Positions 48,149 through 59,900 of a stretch of DNA of 64,000 nucleotides are shown in pieces; positions within the stretch are counted from its first letter, which is position 1; each line of letters opens with the position of its first letter. This stretch comes from Bolinopsis microptera (Eukaryota > Ctenophora > Tentaculata > Lobata > Bolinopsidae): positions 13,842,235-13,906,234 of the forward strand of contig NC_087084.1 of the NCBI RefSeq assembly GCF_026151205.1, given 5' to 3'. A program made the translations under genes and the position numbers. The notes below the pieces were generated by a model. That model saw only the letters and a list, made by a program, of their open reading frames with translations. It was not told the DNA's origin and ran no database searches.

Positions 48149-48952
48149 ATGATTAACCTCCCAACTAGCAGCAGGATGGGTTACAGCATTCCTCGCATTC
48201 CTGGAGCACAAATAAAAGAAAGAAAGCTCGAGCAGTACTGGCGACGTGTCTTCACTGTAAGTTCCATATTCTCGACAGTCGCGGGATGTCTCCTTATCGG
48301 TGCCTCGATAACCCTCTACACGGATGGTAAATATGAGCAGTATTTTAACTCCACCCAACACCCCCTGGTGTACCTCCTATTCTTCGTGTCCTGCTTCGGA
48401 GCTCTGGCTGGTTTCCTTGCTGTTTGCATTATCACAATCCACAGCTACAAGCTACTCTACGCAATGAACATCATGTTGGCTCTAGTGACAACAGCCAAGA
48501 TAGCAGGAGTGTGTTTCGCGCTGGTATACAGAGTTAAAACACTGCACGGAGTCACCACCCAACTAGAGGAACACATGGCAAACTACTCTAACAACATGCA
48601 GGTGCAGTGGGACCTGGACACTCTCCAGTCACGTGACCAATGCTGTGGGGTGACCACGCCCCTCGACTGGGCTAACAACACCCTGGTTCAAGGCTCCTGG
48701 AACACCTCTCATCTGCCGGACTCCTGCTGCAGGGTGGTTGTACCAGAGTGTGGGGTTAACAAGGCTAATGTAGCAGTGCTGGAGGGTTTAACCCTGGCGG
48801 TACACAAGCAGGGTTGTTATCAGGTGCTGAGACAGTGGTTTGATTTCAGGATGAAGGTGATTGGGGTGATAGCGGGGGTCACTTCGTTAGGGGAGGCAGT
48901 GATGGTTGCTATATCTACTAGGTGGATACGGTTCATAGAACTTTACTGGTGA
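48149..48952 (+). CDS. tetraspanin, intronless
   Basis: A 267-aa membrane organiser. TM1 is at about 36-57, TM2 at 73-95, TM3 at 102-127 and TM4 at 236-256. The large loop has the family signature CCG at 165-167, plus CC at 193-194, C201 and C223, giving six cysteines, and several N-glycosylation sites (NYS, NNT, NTS). The length is typical. The initiator could be residue 1 or Met10 (MGYSIPRIPG); no RBS-like or splice evidence decides. It is single-exon and runs opposite to its neighbours on both sides. AATAAA lies at about 49240. Confidence 0.9.
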   Translation: MINLPTSSRMGYSIPRIPGAQIKERKLEQYWRRVFTVSSIFSTVAGCLLIGASITLYTDGKYEQYFNSTQHPLVYLLFFVSCFGALAGFLAVCIITIHSYKLLYAMNIMLALVTTAKIAGVCFALVYRVKTLHGVTTQLEEHMANYSNNMQVQWDLDTLQSRDQCCGVTTPLDWANNTLVQGSWNTSHLPDSCCRVVVPECGVNKANVAVLEGLTLAVHKQGCYQVLRQWFDFRMKVIGVIAGVTSLGEAVMVAISTRWIRFIELYW

Positions 48953-49739
48953 AACTTTTAACTTGCCATGTTTACTCGTACACTCTATGGTCTTGATGAT
49001 ACGATATGAAGGATAATTTCTCTTACTAAATGTTGTACCATCTGAAGCTAGAAAGACAACAATAGATTTTCAAACAAATTCCCATAACTAAAATAGTTTC
49101 TATTCATTACAATCACTGTACATCATTGAAAATTCGAGGCAAAATGAAAGTTTATTAAAACCCAAAAACAATTTACAGTTAGCGTCGGATATTTTAATCT
49201 ACTAGAAGTCAAGGTCTAAAAAATAAGAGAATAATCAAATAAATCTTAAGTAATGCAAACATTTAGGCCATCCAAATATCACGACAGCCGAATTTATAGC
49301 CCCTTCTCCAATATCCATCGTCCGTTATTCTTCAAGAGCTCATATTACCATAATATGATTACATAAAGTGTTCAAATTATCGATAACTAGGAAGCCCGTG
49401 GTAACAGGGATGAATCTAGTAGTTTTCTATTTCTTTGGCAGTCAGTTTTTATCGCGTCAAAAAATATCCGTCACAACCAAAGATACAGCCGAGTTAAATG
49501 TTGCTTGTACTAAACACAGCGTAATACCAACAAAACCGATCAAAATGACGTTAAAACAATCATTGCACGTGCACGTGCGTGTAACAATCCTCGTTACCAT
49601 GGTCACTATGCAACTTCCTATTTCTCGTCTGATTTGCACGTGGGCGGTCGTACAACATAAATAATTCTCTGAATTATAGTAGAGATATGGCTAAAATCTG
49701 CTTCAGAACATGGATGCCGATTTAATTTTTTTTTTATTT
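48953..49739. other. intergenic
   Basis: No further gene is supported. Short open frames on both strands at 49368-49664 overlap each other and show no family resemblance. Confidence 0.5.
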
Positions 49740-49791
49740 AAATGAGCTAAAACATTGATTTATTAGTTTCATTGATTTATTAGTTTCATTG
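49740..49791 (+). mobile_element. LINE 3'-end fragment
   Basis: AAATGAGCTAAAACATTGAT followed by two repeats of TTATTAGTTTCATTGAT. It is identical to the 3' end of the minus-strand LINE at 54711-54765, so it is a drastically 5'-truncated copy of the same family. Confidence 0.8.
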
Positions 49792-50444
49792 AATTTTACA
49801 ATCATCTGCTGGGTCAGAAAATTACGGAATTAAACAGCAGACCTCTTGAGCCCCCCCCCCCCCCCCCCCTCCCCCCTCTATCAAGTAGCCGTATTCTATG
49901 GATAGCAAAATTCGCCAAAAACAAGAACAACAATAATACAAAAATACAACAATTTAACAAACAGTGCCTGAATTCACTATACTATACAAACTCTCTATCA
50001 GTGTCTCACACAACCCAAAACATATAGTTTTCTAGGGTATGGCCAACAGCCATATTCATTTTCTGCCCTTCAATATCTTTGTTATTGTAGAAAATTGGGT
50101 TGTGTTTGCCTGGTCCTGAGATGAAAACACTATTACTTATTAAACTTAACAATACTGACTACAATGATCATCCTCCATTGAACATTTTTATCAAATAATA
50201 AATTAAAATTTTTAGTTATCCACAAAAAAAAGTATTTCCAGGATACAAACCACAAGTTGAGCTTTTTGCAGAATTAAGTTACTAAGTGATTAGGGGTTCC
50301 CGTAACATCCTTTGTGGTACACACTACACATGGATCAGTCAAACAGAAAGTTTGCTCCTATTTTTGGACAACAAAAAGAACTTATTTCACTTAGATTCTT
50401 TGAACTTTCAATATATCTTGTATCAATAAGCAAGGTCAGCTTAC
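49792..50444. other. 3' side of the phosphatase gene
   Basis: Contains a C-run at 49852-49869. The phosphatase's final exon should lie here, but I could not identify it. Confidence 0.4.
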
Positions 50445-51903
50445 CAAAATCTTATCTCTGTGATAGATATATGCTGGTGTGGCTGTCCATGATGGTTTTG
50501 TATGTTGCTCCCAACTACCCAACTGTTTTCCAAATCCTGGATTCGGAAAACTCATGGGATGATTTTCTCTTATCTGAAATCACATCATTGTCACTGCACT
50601 CTACATGTTACCAAAACTCTATATACTATGTCGGTCAAACTATACAATTAAGAGACACAATTTGTGATGATTATATTATTACAATGCATCACATTAACAT
50701 GTATCAATCAGGATAATTAATGTGTTCTCAATAATTGACTGCCTAAAGAAAAGGAAGTCAGTAGAATGTGAAAAGATCCACTTACCACTTTTAGGGCAGT
50801 TTGATAGTCTAATTTGAAAACAGATATCATATAAGATATGATCCCGGATACGCTTCTGGACATTCCCGCTTGACAATGGACTAGGACTTTTCCTGGAGTA
50901 TTAGTTATTGGTTTGTATTTTGTAAGAAAACAATGAACAATAATTCAGTCTGAGAACTGTCCTGGGCACGAGGTTCAAGGGCAGGATATGATGAACATTG
51001 ATGATTACACAATGGGGGTTAGCTTTGATTTCTCTAGAAGCATTGGTAAAAGAACTATCGACTGATTCACATAAAACAATGAGGAATGCAGCAAATAAAT
51101 GATCATATTATTCATACGTATTGTTTAGATTAAAGTACTATACCTCGCTGAAGACCATTGGATATGATATCGACAATGTTGGCAAAATGTTTGAAGAGAT
51201 CCTGATCAGCTGTGTCAGTTATGTTGACCTGATGATAACTGAAGGTTGATTTATTACTTTTTCGTCTTTTCTCAAAAATTGTCTTTTCTCAAACATATAA
51301 AGATTATTGATCTTCATTAAATAATTGAGAAATTATTGATTGATTAAAATATGTTTAATCAGTTTAATTTTCACCATTTACAGTGCCTCGATTCACCTTC
51401 AACCACAATTTACCATGGAAGCAAACATAAAATATAATTTAACTACCAAATGTGTTTTACGACTTATACTCACACAATGTCACAATTGGGTTCAAAAGGA
51501 AGTGCAAACTCTCTAATCGTCAGGACGGTTTTAATTCCTCTCTGAAAAAGTTATCAAATAATTTATCAACATAGTTTCTTGAAAGCTTTAAACTTGGGGC
51601 GAGGAGTAGAAGGACTAGAAGTACAGTTAAACCTCTATTATATACCATGCTTCTCAAGGGAAACCAAAGTTTACGGTATAGAGAAAGTTCACATGTACCC
51701 AATCTCCAGTTAAGTAAGTATCTGTAGCTCTGTAGCCTCTCAAACTTTACCTTAAAGGATCAAGCATTTTTGACTCTCAAAAAACGGGAAAATACCACAA
51801 CTGATTAACCATGACGTGGCAATATTACCTCGTCTAGGAAGTGGCGCTTTGTAAAATGAAGTCCACTTATGAACAGATCCGGTAAAATTTCGTCCAATGG
51901 CAT
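50445..51903 (-). CDS. dual-specificity protein phosphatase, five exons seen
   Basis: The exons are 51829-51903 (start MPLDEILPDLFISGLHF), 51476-51541, 51144-51228, 50786-50892 and 50445-50573; all phases agree. The signature HCQAGMSRS has catalytic Cys82 and Arg88; a candidate general acid is Asp52 in NITDTADQDL. The segment HPMSFPNPGFGKQL is the usual DUSP helix after the P-loop. The family removes phosphate from Tyr and Ser/Thr in signalling proteins. At least 154 residues are covered; the sequence after DKIL continues past a GTAAGC donor into an exon I did not find. The compact catalytic domain without an obvious rhodanese domain resembles the small atypical DUSPs. Confidence 0.85.
51623..51700. 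mobile_element. possible pogo/jerky-type transposon end
   Basis: GTACAGTTAAACCTCTATTA followed by TATACCATGCTTCTCAAGGG resembles the terminal repeats of pogo-superfamily elements, as does 2549-2577. It lies in phosphatase intron 1. No partner end is found. Confidence 0.3.
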
Positions 51904-52981
51904 GGAAATTGCCTGTTTCGTTCATATCGTCAATTTAGAATAATATTTATAATTTGATTAATATATGCTATACTGGAAACGGACTCGTTAAAAAATTTAT
52001 TCGAGGAAATTAACAATTCTTGATCATCTATCTCCGTACTGTAGGAAGTATAAATTTCATTTCACAATGACGGCAAAGTTTTAAGTATTCCCTTAACAAT
52101 ACTTTTTACCACATCAAAAAATGTCAATTGCAGCTAAATTTATGAATAGCTCAAGTGTAAATGTGAGCTAGTCATCTATTAAGCAAAGTTAACAGTCATA
52201 ACTAAATGTTTTGGGTGTTAACAATTTTAAGTTAGAACATTAAATGGTGAATAATTTATCATTTATTTTATCAACGATGCCAATGTTTATTAAAATCTTT
52301 ATTTAAATTTTTCAGCATAATATGAATCAATCTTAAACCGAACTTGTAAAAACATAAATATATGATTTGACAGGTAGCAACTGCATGGCATCCAGCACGT
52401 TTACTGGGCCGCGCTCAGCCTGTCATTCCGCCTAACATAATAGCACGAGGTCCCCAGGTACGTAACCAGCAAGTACACTGTCAAAACATAATTTATAGCT
52501 GTGTTGAAAATCAAAACATTGAAGAGATATGCACAATATATGTTTGATGTTATAAGTGAAACAAATTTAAAATTTTATCCTTTATTTTACAATCATAATA
52601 TAATAATATTTATAAGCCTCCATTTTGAAAGTTTTAAATTTCAATATATTCAAATTTCTATTTAAAATTCAATTTAATGTATAACTCAATATTAACTGGC
52701 TACCAAAGCCGCGCATTTTTGAAAACAGGATTAGCTTGTTTATAGTTATACGACAACCTAAAATTTAAAACTGGTTTTTTAACATTTAAATTAAATTATA
52801 TAGTCGTAGAAACTTTAACGTGAAATTAAACGACCGTGGGGGTCACAACGTGATACAAATAAAATTTACTATTAGATCATAATATATCGTTAACTTTAAA
52901 CATTTACACTGCAACATGATTTCATCAATTTATTTTAAAAAAGCGTACTCCAGCCGCGCCCCTATACGCGTCAATTGTTAT
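51904..52981. other. intergenic, repeat-derived
   Basis: AT-rich with isolated GCCGCGC motifs (about 52410, 52710, 52950). These also occur in the LINE-rich region at 60420-60460, suggesting old repeat remnants. No coding sequence. Confidence 0.4.
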
Positions 52982-52984
52982 GCG

Positions 52985-53031
52985 GCGCGGCTCAAGCCGC
53001 GCACGCACGTATTATTTTATAATACGTGCGT
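52985..53031. other. two adjacent perfect hairpins
   Basis: 52985-53002 is GCGCGGCT-CA-AGCCGCGC. 53003-53031 is ACGCACGTATTAT-TTT-ATAATACGTGCGT. They abut with no spacer. Confidence 0.85.
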
Positions 53032-53324
53032 GTATGCAATTGTGTTCAAATTTTGCAATTGGCTGAGCACTATAAATAGGTAACGGAAATGGTCCATTGC
53101 TATCAATATTTCTGAACTTGCTCTAACCAGAGTCCTTTAGCATCATGTATGTTATTTTTAGCGTTCTCAACCAGCAAATGTGGGAACTCCCACGAAGGAC
53201 CGAAACAGATCTAAAGAGACAATTATCAAAATCGGAAAAATAGACTTGAATTTGTTTAAATAATTTATATAGCGTATATTATTGCCCACGTTAAGGGGCC
53301 TATTAATAATTGATAAATTGTTAG

Positions 53325-53746
53325 CTATTTTAGATTTTATTTTGAATTGTAGTTGACGAAGTGAGAGTCTCCACTCAGTGTGTTAAAACATTGTAGCGCG
53401 ATGCACTACTGGGTCGCGCGCGCATCAAATAATGCTTCTCGCATCAAATAATGCTTCTTCGGTAGATCGGCGAAATGCACCACTGTGCCTCACCGAGCTG
53501 CGAAGGATTGACATCGTGAATCAAGTTAAAACATAATTCTTTGTCGACGTTTCGGCTACATGCCTTTGTAATTAAATAGACAGGACGTATTGATAACTTA
53601 CATAGCTCAATAAATGTAATAGATTTGTAGTGTTGTAATTGGTTTAAAACTGAGTGGAAACTCTCACTTCGTCAACTACAATTCAAAATACATGATTGAC
53701 CCACTCATAAGAGCAAAAAAAGATTACCACTATTTTAGATTTAATA
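53325..53746. mobile_element. MITE-like element with 41-bp inverted repeats
   Basis: ATTTTGAATTGTAGTTGACG at 53339 begins a 41-bp arm that returns inverted at 53649-53689 with one mismatch. Outside it the direct repeat CTATTTTAGATTT occurs at about 53325 and 53733, which may be a target-site duplication of a slightly longer insertion. Confidence 0.7.
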
Positions 53747-53960
53747 ATAATAATAATCTTATCTAGAAGAAGTTCTGATCCCAACAAAAAACATTTATTA
53801 GGAAAGTTTAATTTCTTTGGGGACAAAATGAATCTCACCAGGATTTAGCCAACTAGATAGATTAGAAACTAATGAAGTGGCAAAGAAGCGTTTTATAAAT
53901 CTTTACTCCATTGGGAAGTTTTTAAAATAGGATAATGTTTTTGATAAATTTTATAAAAAT

Positions 53961-54030
53961 ATTGTTGTGGAACACAACAAGAAAATTGAGAATAATCTTG
54001 TGCGAGGGTAGGGACCCAGATGTCGTTTCA
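53961..54030. repeat. dispersed ~70-bp repeat, copy 1
   Basis: GTTGTGGAACACAACAAGAA through AGGGACCCAGATGTCGTTT. Nearly the same sequence stands at 61619-61690. It precedes the LINE at 54360 and may be part of a LINE 5' region or a SINE. Confidence 0.75.
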
Positions 54031-54376
54031 AACCCAAATAAACTTTAAGGATGCTTCTCATCAGTAGCCGCACCTTCTTACTCGGTTTCTGAACTGGAAT
54101 TTTATGGGCTTCCAGACGGCCAGACCGAGTGTTGCCATCCCATCCTTCTAGAGTTCATCACAAGTAACACCCACCTTGAAGATCTTTGACATCCAGACAC
54201 ACCCCATTGGCGAACAAACTTTGGTTATAATCTTACATGCTCCAGAAGGAATCTCTGGTTTATGGTCTTTCTCATTGTCACCAGCACTTTCACTAGGTCA
54301 CCAGCTCTTTCACTGAATTCATCAGCCCTTTCACTGAAGTCATTAGTAGGTTTACAACCTACCAGGACGCGCCGAG

Positions 54377-54712
54377 TTGGACAGCCTAACTTTTCGTTCA
54401 GTTAGCTTCAGGAACAAGAACTCTACGTGCATCATAGGAGACAGTCATACAGGGGGGCTTAAGTTTGGGTCAGATGCCAGGAAATCGTTTGGACAATGGT
54501 TCCCTGGGAGGCAATATTTTGCACCAGTGGTTGACCAGATTGACCCATATGTCACATGTGGTTATCGTAATGTTGTTTTGATGTGTGCGATTAATGATCT
54601 TAAAAAACCCGAGATCAAGAATACAGCTGATATTAAACGAAATGTATTTATTCCCTTTATTAAAAAGATTGAGAAAATTCATGCTATTAACCCTAAGGCA
54701 CATGTATATCAA
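54377..54712 (+). pseudogene. LINE ORF1, N-terminal part, interrupted
   Basis: SGNH-like start: STCIIGDSHTGGLKFGSDAR (GDS block) and GYRNVVLMCAINDLKKPE (N-D block), then PKAHVY where the reading is cut by the inserted LINE. No ATG opens the frame at 54377 (the codon is TTG). Confidence 0.75.
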
Positions 54713-56590
54713 TGAAACTAATAAATCAATGAAACTAATAAATCAATGTTTTAGCTCATTTTACAAAGTCAAATATTTAAAACAATTAAAATTGTATAGT
54801 GCTCAATTTGTAAATGACTAGTTGATCTTTGCTATTGGAAGTTTGTCAAGGACTGGCAGCTAGCGGGGCAAGGAATGCACGGGCTTAGGGGCTTTTGTGC
54901 ACACCAGAACACTAGCTCGGTAGATTTTTTGGAAACTAGAAGGACTGAAAACTAAAATTGTTTTTGATGGAGGCTGAGGCATGTTTTTGAGAGGGACGGT
55001 ATAATAGCTTGTGGTAACAACTGGCCTTTACTTTAATAGGATGAAGTTTTAGTTTTAGGACATGAAGAATGCATTAAGAAGATTTGCTCTTTGTTTACAA
55101 GGCAGAATATAAGCAATGTTGGTTATAATATGTATCAATATCTAGATCTTCGTTTATCAATTTTCACTAAATGGGTTTAAAATTTTAATAGGGAGGGAAA
55201 TTCATCAACTTATTAAGTACCTATCAAAAATAAATCTTATATCAATGTAATATATTAAAAATCATAATCCTAAGTCTAATAATAAATCTGTTAAAAACAC
55301 TTTCTCACTACACTGCGCTCACACACGTTAGTAAGACAAAGGAAAATGCACACCCAGCTAATTTTCAATTTCAAGATAATCATTTTGGATGTGTGGACCC
55401 TAGGGTAGACTTAATGTCAAAATTTAGATTAGAGCATTCGAAATCTTTGTTTGTCCAATCAAGATCAGCATGGTTATGCTGGTTGACGAGCAGTGATTGC
55501 TTCATCCTAGACTTCAGGCAGGCCACACTAAGACAGTAGTCACGTATACCAAGCTTAGGCACAATTACGTTCCAAATACGAGTCGTTCTGCTATTGAAGT
55601 TGTCAGGGGGGTCTGCTTGGCTTAGTATAAGGGTGGGTTTCCTACTTGAGCAGGTGAAATTTTCATGGAGGGAAATCGGAGCACGGAATTTCATGATTTT
55701 ATAGAGCTCAAGGAAACAATGGTAAGTGTACAGGTTTTGGACGGCAAGTATTCTGTGTTCCTTGAACAAAGGTTTCGTGTGCTCTTTCAAGAAAAATTTT
55801 TTGTTCAGATTTTGGTTGCCAAACGGTCGAGCACGAGCACAGGTCTTAAATTTATCTAGGTATGCCTCCCTGTCGCCAAACAGTACCCTGAGACAATATT
55901 TTTGTGCTTTGAATACAGAACTTATACGAGTTTTGGCTGCCCCACCCCAAACCGTGATACAATAGGAGAGGTGTGATTCAAATAGAGTGTAATACAACTG
56001 GCGGTGTAAGAAATCTGGGAGGGAGCAGCGTAGGCGGCAGAGAGTTGATGTTGCATGGCTGAGAGAACGCCTAAGTGATTTTATATGTTCTTCCCAGGTT
56101 AGCTTTTCATCGATGACGACTCCCAGAAACTTAGCAGATGCAACTTGTTTTATTGGAAAGTTATCAATGGTTAGAGTATATTCAGAATTATTGTCAGTCT
56201 GGGAGGACGATGCTGGTTTAAAGTGAATGAAACAGCATTTAGACAAGTTGACATGGAGTTTGTTTGCTCGCATGTAGGAATATAAACTAGCTAAAAGAGA
56301 ATTACCACGCATATATGCCTCCTTTTTAGATTTCCCAGTCACAAATATATTGGTGTCATCAGCGAAGGTGACAAATGATCCCAAACTGGAGCTGTTGGCG
56401 ATATCATTAATATATAGGAGAAATAAGAGAGGTCCAAGAATCGAACCCTGAGAGACTCCAAACTGTATTTTCAAGGCGTCAGATTTCTCACCAACAACTT
56501 CAGTATATTGTGATCTATTTGTTAAGTAACTTTTTATAAGATCATTTGCCACCCCACGTATCCCATAGCCCTGTAATTTGACAAGTAATG
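54713..56590 (-). mobile_element. 5'-truncated LINE inserted in LINE ORF1
   Basis: On the minus strand the element begins inside the reverse transcriptase (LLVKLQGYGIRGVANDLIKS) and ends with a tandem tail of TTGATTTATTAGTTTCA units at 54711-54745. The host ORF1 resumes exactly after 56590 with ALPTKLAELNRKVVCFN. Confidence 0.85.
55380..56588 (-). pseudogene. LINE reverse transcriptase, C-terminal two-thirds
   Basis: Open for about 400 codons. It shows GVSQGSILGPLLFLLYINDI (motif B; the usual GVPQ is GVSQ), SFVTFADDTNIFV (motif C with the catalytic DD) and KFLGVVIDEKLTWEEHI (motif E-like). The N-terminal fingers and motif A are absent because of 5' truncation. Confidence 0.88.
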
Positions 56591-56984
56591 TCCAGCCCTG
56601 CCTACAAAGCTTGCTGAACTGAATAGAAAAGTTGTTTGCTTTAACCGCCTTATTCTGACAGAGCTGATCCCTTCAAATTTTGGTGTGACTTACGTCGATG
56701 GGTTCGGTGGGTTCTGTGATGATGCTGGGCTTCTTAGCCAACAGTTCTCCAGAAACATCGGCCGAGACCAGCGACCAGATCATCTCCACCTTAACTGGAG
56801 GGGTACAGCTAAACTAGGCACTTTGATTCGTAACACAGTGCTTCTTAGAATGAATGGAGGAGTTGATAGAAGGAAAAGGAGAACAGACGAGGTTGATGGA
56901 CGCTCATATCGGAACGTGTTGAGTGGGACGGGTTCTACTACTGCTGCTGAGTCTCGACACCAGGATGGTTACCAGCCATTCTGA
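56591..56984 (+). pseudogene. LINE ORF1, C-terminal part
   Basis: Continues the interrupted frame: ALPTKLAELNRKVVCFN, then FGVTYVDGFGGFCDDAG and DHLHLNWRGTAKLGTLI, whose D-x-x-H-L matches the SGNH catalytic end block. The stop is at 56982-56984. Confidence 0.75.
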
Positions 56985-56989
56985 CTCCC

Positions 56990-59900
56990 CTGATTAAAGA
57001 GGTATGCCTAGTCTGTGCGAAGTTCATTAACGTAGGACAATTCATTGTTGAATGCTGTGAATGCGACTGCCCAATGCACCATAAGTGCTATACCAAATCC
57101 ATTAACAATGACACATTATCTGACGATTTTTACTGTCCCAAGTGCGTACATTTAGCAGTTATTCGTTACAATCCATTTCGACTTGCATGCACTAATTTAA
57201 GTGATATTGAAAGTAGTGAATTGGATGACACTATCATAAAAGTAGATCAAATACTAAATAACTGCGTATCGTACAATGTCAAGGAATTCAACAAAGCACT
57301 AGATAATCAAATGAATGAATTTTCATCGCTTCTCTTCCAAAACATCGACGGCAATAAGTCAAATTTCGACACTTTCGCTATTGAATCCCATAGGCTCACC
57401 AAGAAATTCTCGATCATAGCCTTAGCGGAAACAAATGAAGGTCCTGAATCCAGCAGTTTGTATCAATTAACTGGATACAACAGTTTCTACCAAAACACAA
57501 TACCAGATAAAAAAAAGGGCACTGGAGTAGCTCTCTATGTTTGTGACACTCTTAGTGCCAGAGTAAACGGCAATGTATCCCATATCACTGAACATTTAGA
57601 AACTCTTTTTGTGGCCGTAAGTAGTACAACTTCCCCAGTAACAGTTGGTGTAATGTACCGTCCTCCAAGTGGTAATGTCAATGTTGCACTATCTGAACTC
57701 TCTGACATCCTTGACAGTCTCCCCAAGTGTAGTTACCTAGCGGGTGATTTTAACATTGATCTACACGATAAGAATAGCACAATCGTACAACGCTATGAAG
57801 AAATACTATTAAGTAAAGGATTTTTCCCCCTAATTTCGTTAGCAACACATGAGAAACCAGGCTGCAAAGCATCCTGTATTGATAACATAATAACTAACGA
57901 CATAGAGAGTATAGTAGCTTCTGGAATACTGACTGACCGTATATCACACCACTCACCCATCTTCCAAATCTTTGATAGAAACTTGGACTCTAGCAGAATT
58001 GACCTGAAATACAAACAGTATTATGATTACAACAAACCGAATGTAAAAGCTTTTTTACAGACTCTGGAACATGATCTCAATAATAATGTTATCGACAATT
58101 TTACAACATTTCACGACATATTTAAGGACTGTATAGATAGAACTTGTAAGTTAGAAACCCCTAAATGCTCTAAAAGAACAGCACTGAACAACCCATGGAT
58201 TACACCAGACCTTGTGGGCAAAATTTCATATCAGCACGAACTTTACGATAAATGGGTAAAGGTCAGAAAAGTTAAATGTAAATTTGGGGAAATTGAAAAT
58301 AAAGGGGGGACATGCCAATGCCCAATATGTTGCTCAAAACGTGACAAGTATAAAAAATACAGTGACTGCAGGCGGAAGGTCAAAAAAGATCGCCGCAATG
58401 CTCAATCTAAGTTCTATGGTGGAAAATTTGCAGAGTTGCACGGAAACAGTAAAAAGACGTGGGAATTAATTAACCAAATACGAGGTAAACGAAAACGACA
58501 AACCAAACCTCTATTTACTATCAATAATGAAAAAATTACTAATCGTAGGGTAATAGCTAATGAGTTTAATAAGTACTTTGTCTCCCTAGCTTCTAATCTT
58601 AACGAGGCATACAATGAAATCGGCGAACTAGTAATTAATGGCATCCCCAGTATCTATGACTACCTACCAAAATCCAACACGACCAGTATTTACATGCATG
58701 ATTGTACAATCGATGAAGTATGTAAAATAATATCAGAATTGAAAAATGGCAAATCGTCTGATATCCCAATACATGTTGTAAAAGCGTCATCCAGAATTAT
58801 CGCCCCCCTATTATCTGTACTATACAATGAATGTTTGAAGGAGGGAATATTCCCGGACGATTTAAAGATTGGCAGGATCAGTTCCATATACAAGAAAGAA
58901 AATGAAGAATTACTTGAAAACTATAGACCAGTCTCTACCTTAGCCGTATTTGGTAAGTTATTCGAGAAAATTATATATAGTAGGCTATACAGCTTTTTCC
59001 AGTCACAAAATATGATCTATGAAAATCAGTATGGATTCCGTAAAAATTACTCTACAAGTCATGCCCTGAATTTCTCAGTGAATTATATAGAATCATGTCT
59101 TAATAAAAAGCAGCACGTGCTCGGAATATTCATTGATCTAAGCAAAGCATTCGATACCATCTCAGCTGACAAATTACTGAGTAAGCTAGATAATTACGGA
59201 ATTCGAGGCAATGCCAACAAACTCATTGCTAGTTATCTCTCTAATAGATATCAATACGTTTCGGTCCTAGGAGAAGAGTCTGACAAGCTTCCAGTTCTCT
59301 TTGGAGTACCCCAGGGATCTTGTCTTGGTCCGTTACTATTTATTATTTATATCAACGACCTATATAGGGCAACTGAACTAGGCAAGTTCATTCTATTTGC
59401 TGACGATACAAATATATTTGTCGCGGATGAATGTAAGATAAAGTTATATGAACGAGCAAACCAAATTCTCAAACTGGTACAACTGTATATGAAATGTAAT
59501 CTCCTGCATATTAACATTAAGAAATGCTGTTACATTCACTTTAAACCAACGAATAGAAAAAGCAAGGTAGAACATAATGAAGAAGAACACGTACTTACTC
59601 TAAACAATGTAGTAATAAAGCAAGTCAAAAAGGTGAAGTTTCTTGGTGTTATTATTGATGATCAGCTTAAATGGGATGCTCATATACGGTCGCTCAACAC
59701 AAAGCTGAAATGTGAAAGTGGGAAAATTTGTAGAATACGGCACATTATTCCAGAAAAACTCTACAAAGAACTGTCCTACACACTATTTGAATCACACTTG
59801 CGATTTGGGATATCAGTATGGGGTGGCCTTAGTAACAACAGGCTTGAACCAATATTTATCACTCAGAAGAAATGTGTTAGAATACTATTTGGTAATCGAG

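Noticed and set aside
49368-49664. Overlapping open frames on both strands of about 60-98 aa
   Set aside because: No family resemblance and no exon partners; likely chance.
50312-50716. 134-aa plus-strand frame
   Set aside because: It is the antisense of a well-supported phosphatase exon (50445-50573).
58284-58469. Small plus-strand frames inside LINE ORF2
   Set aside because: Out-of-frame shadows of the intact ORF2.
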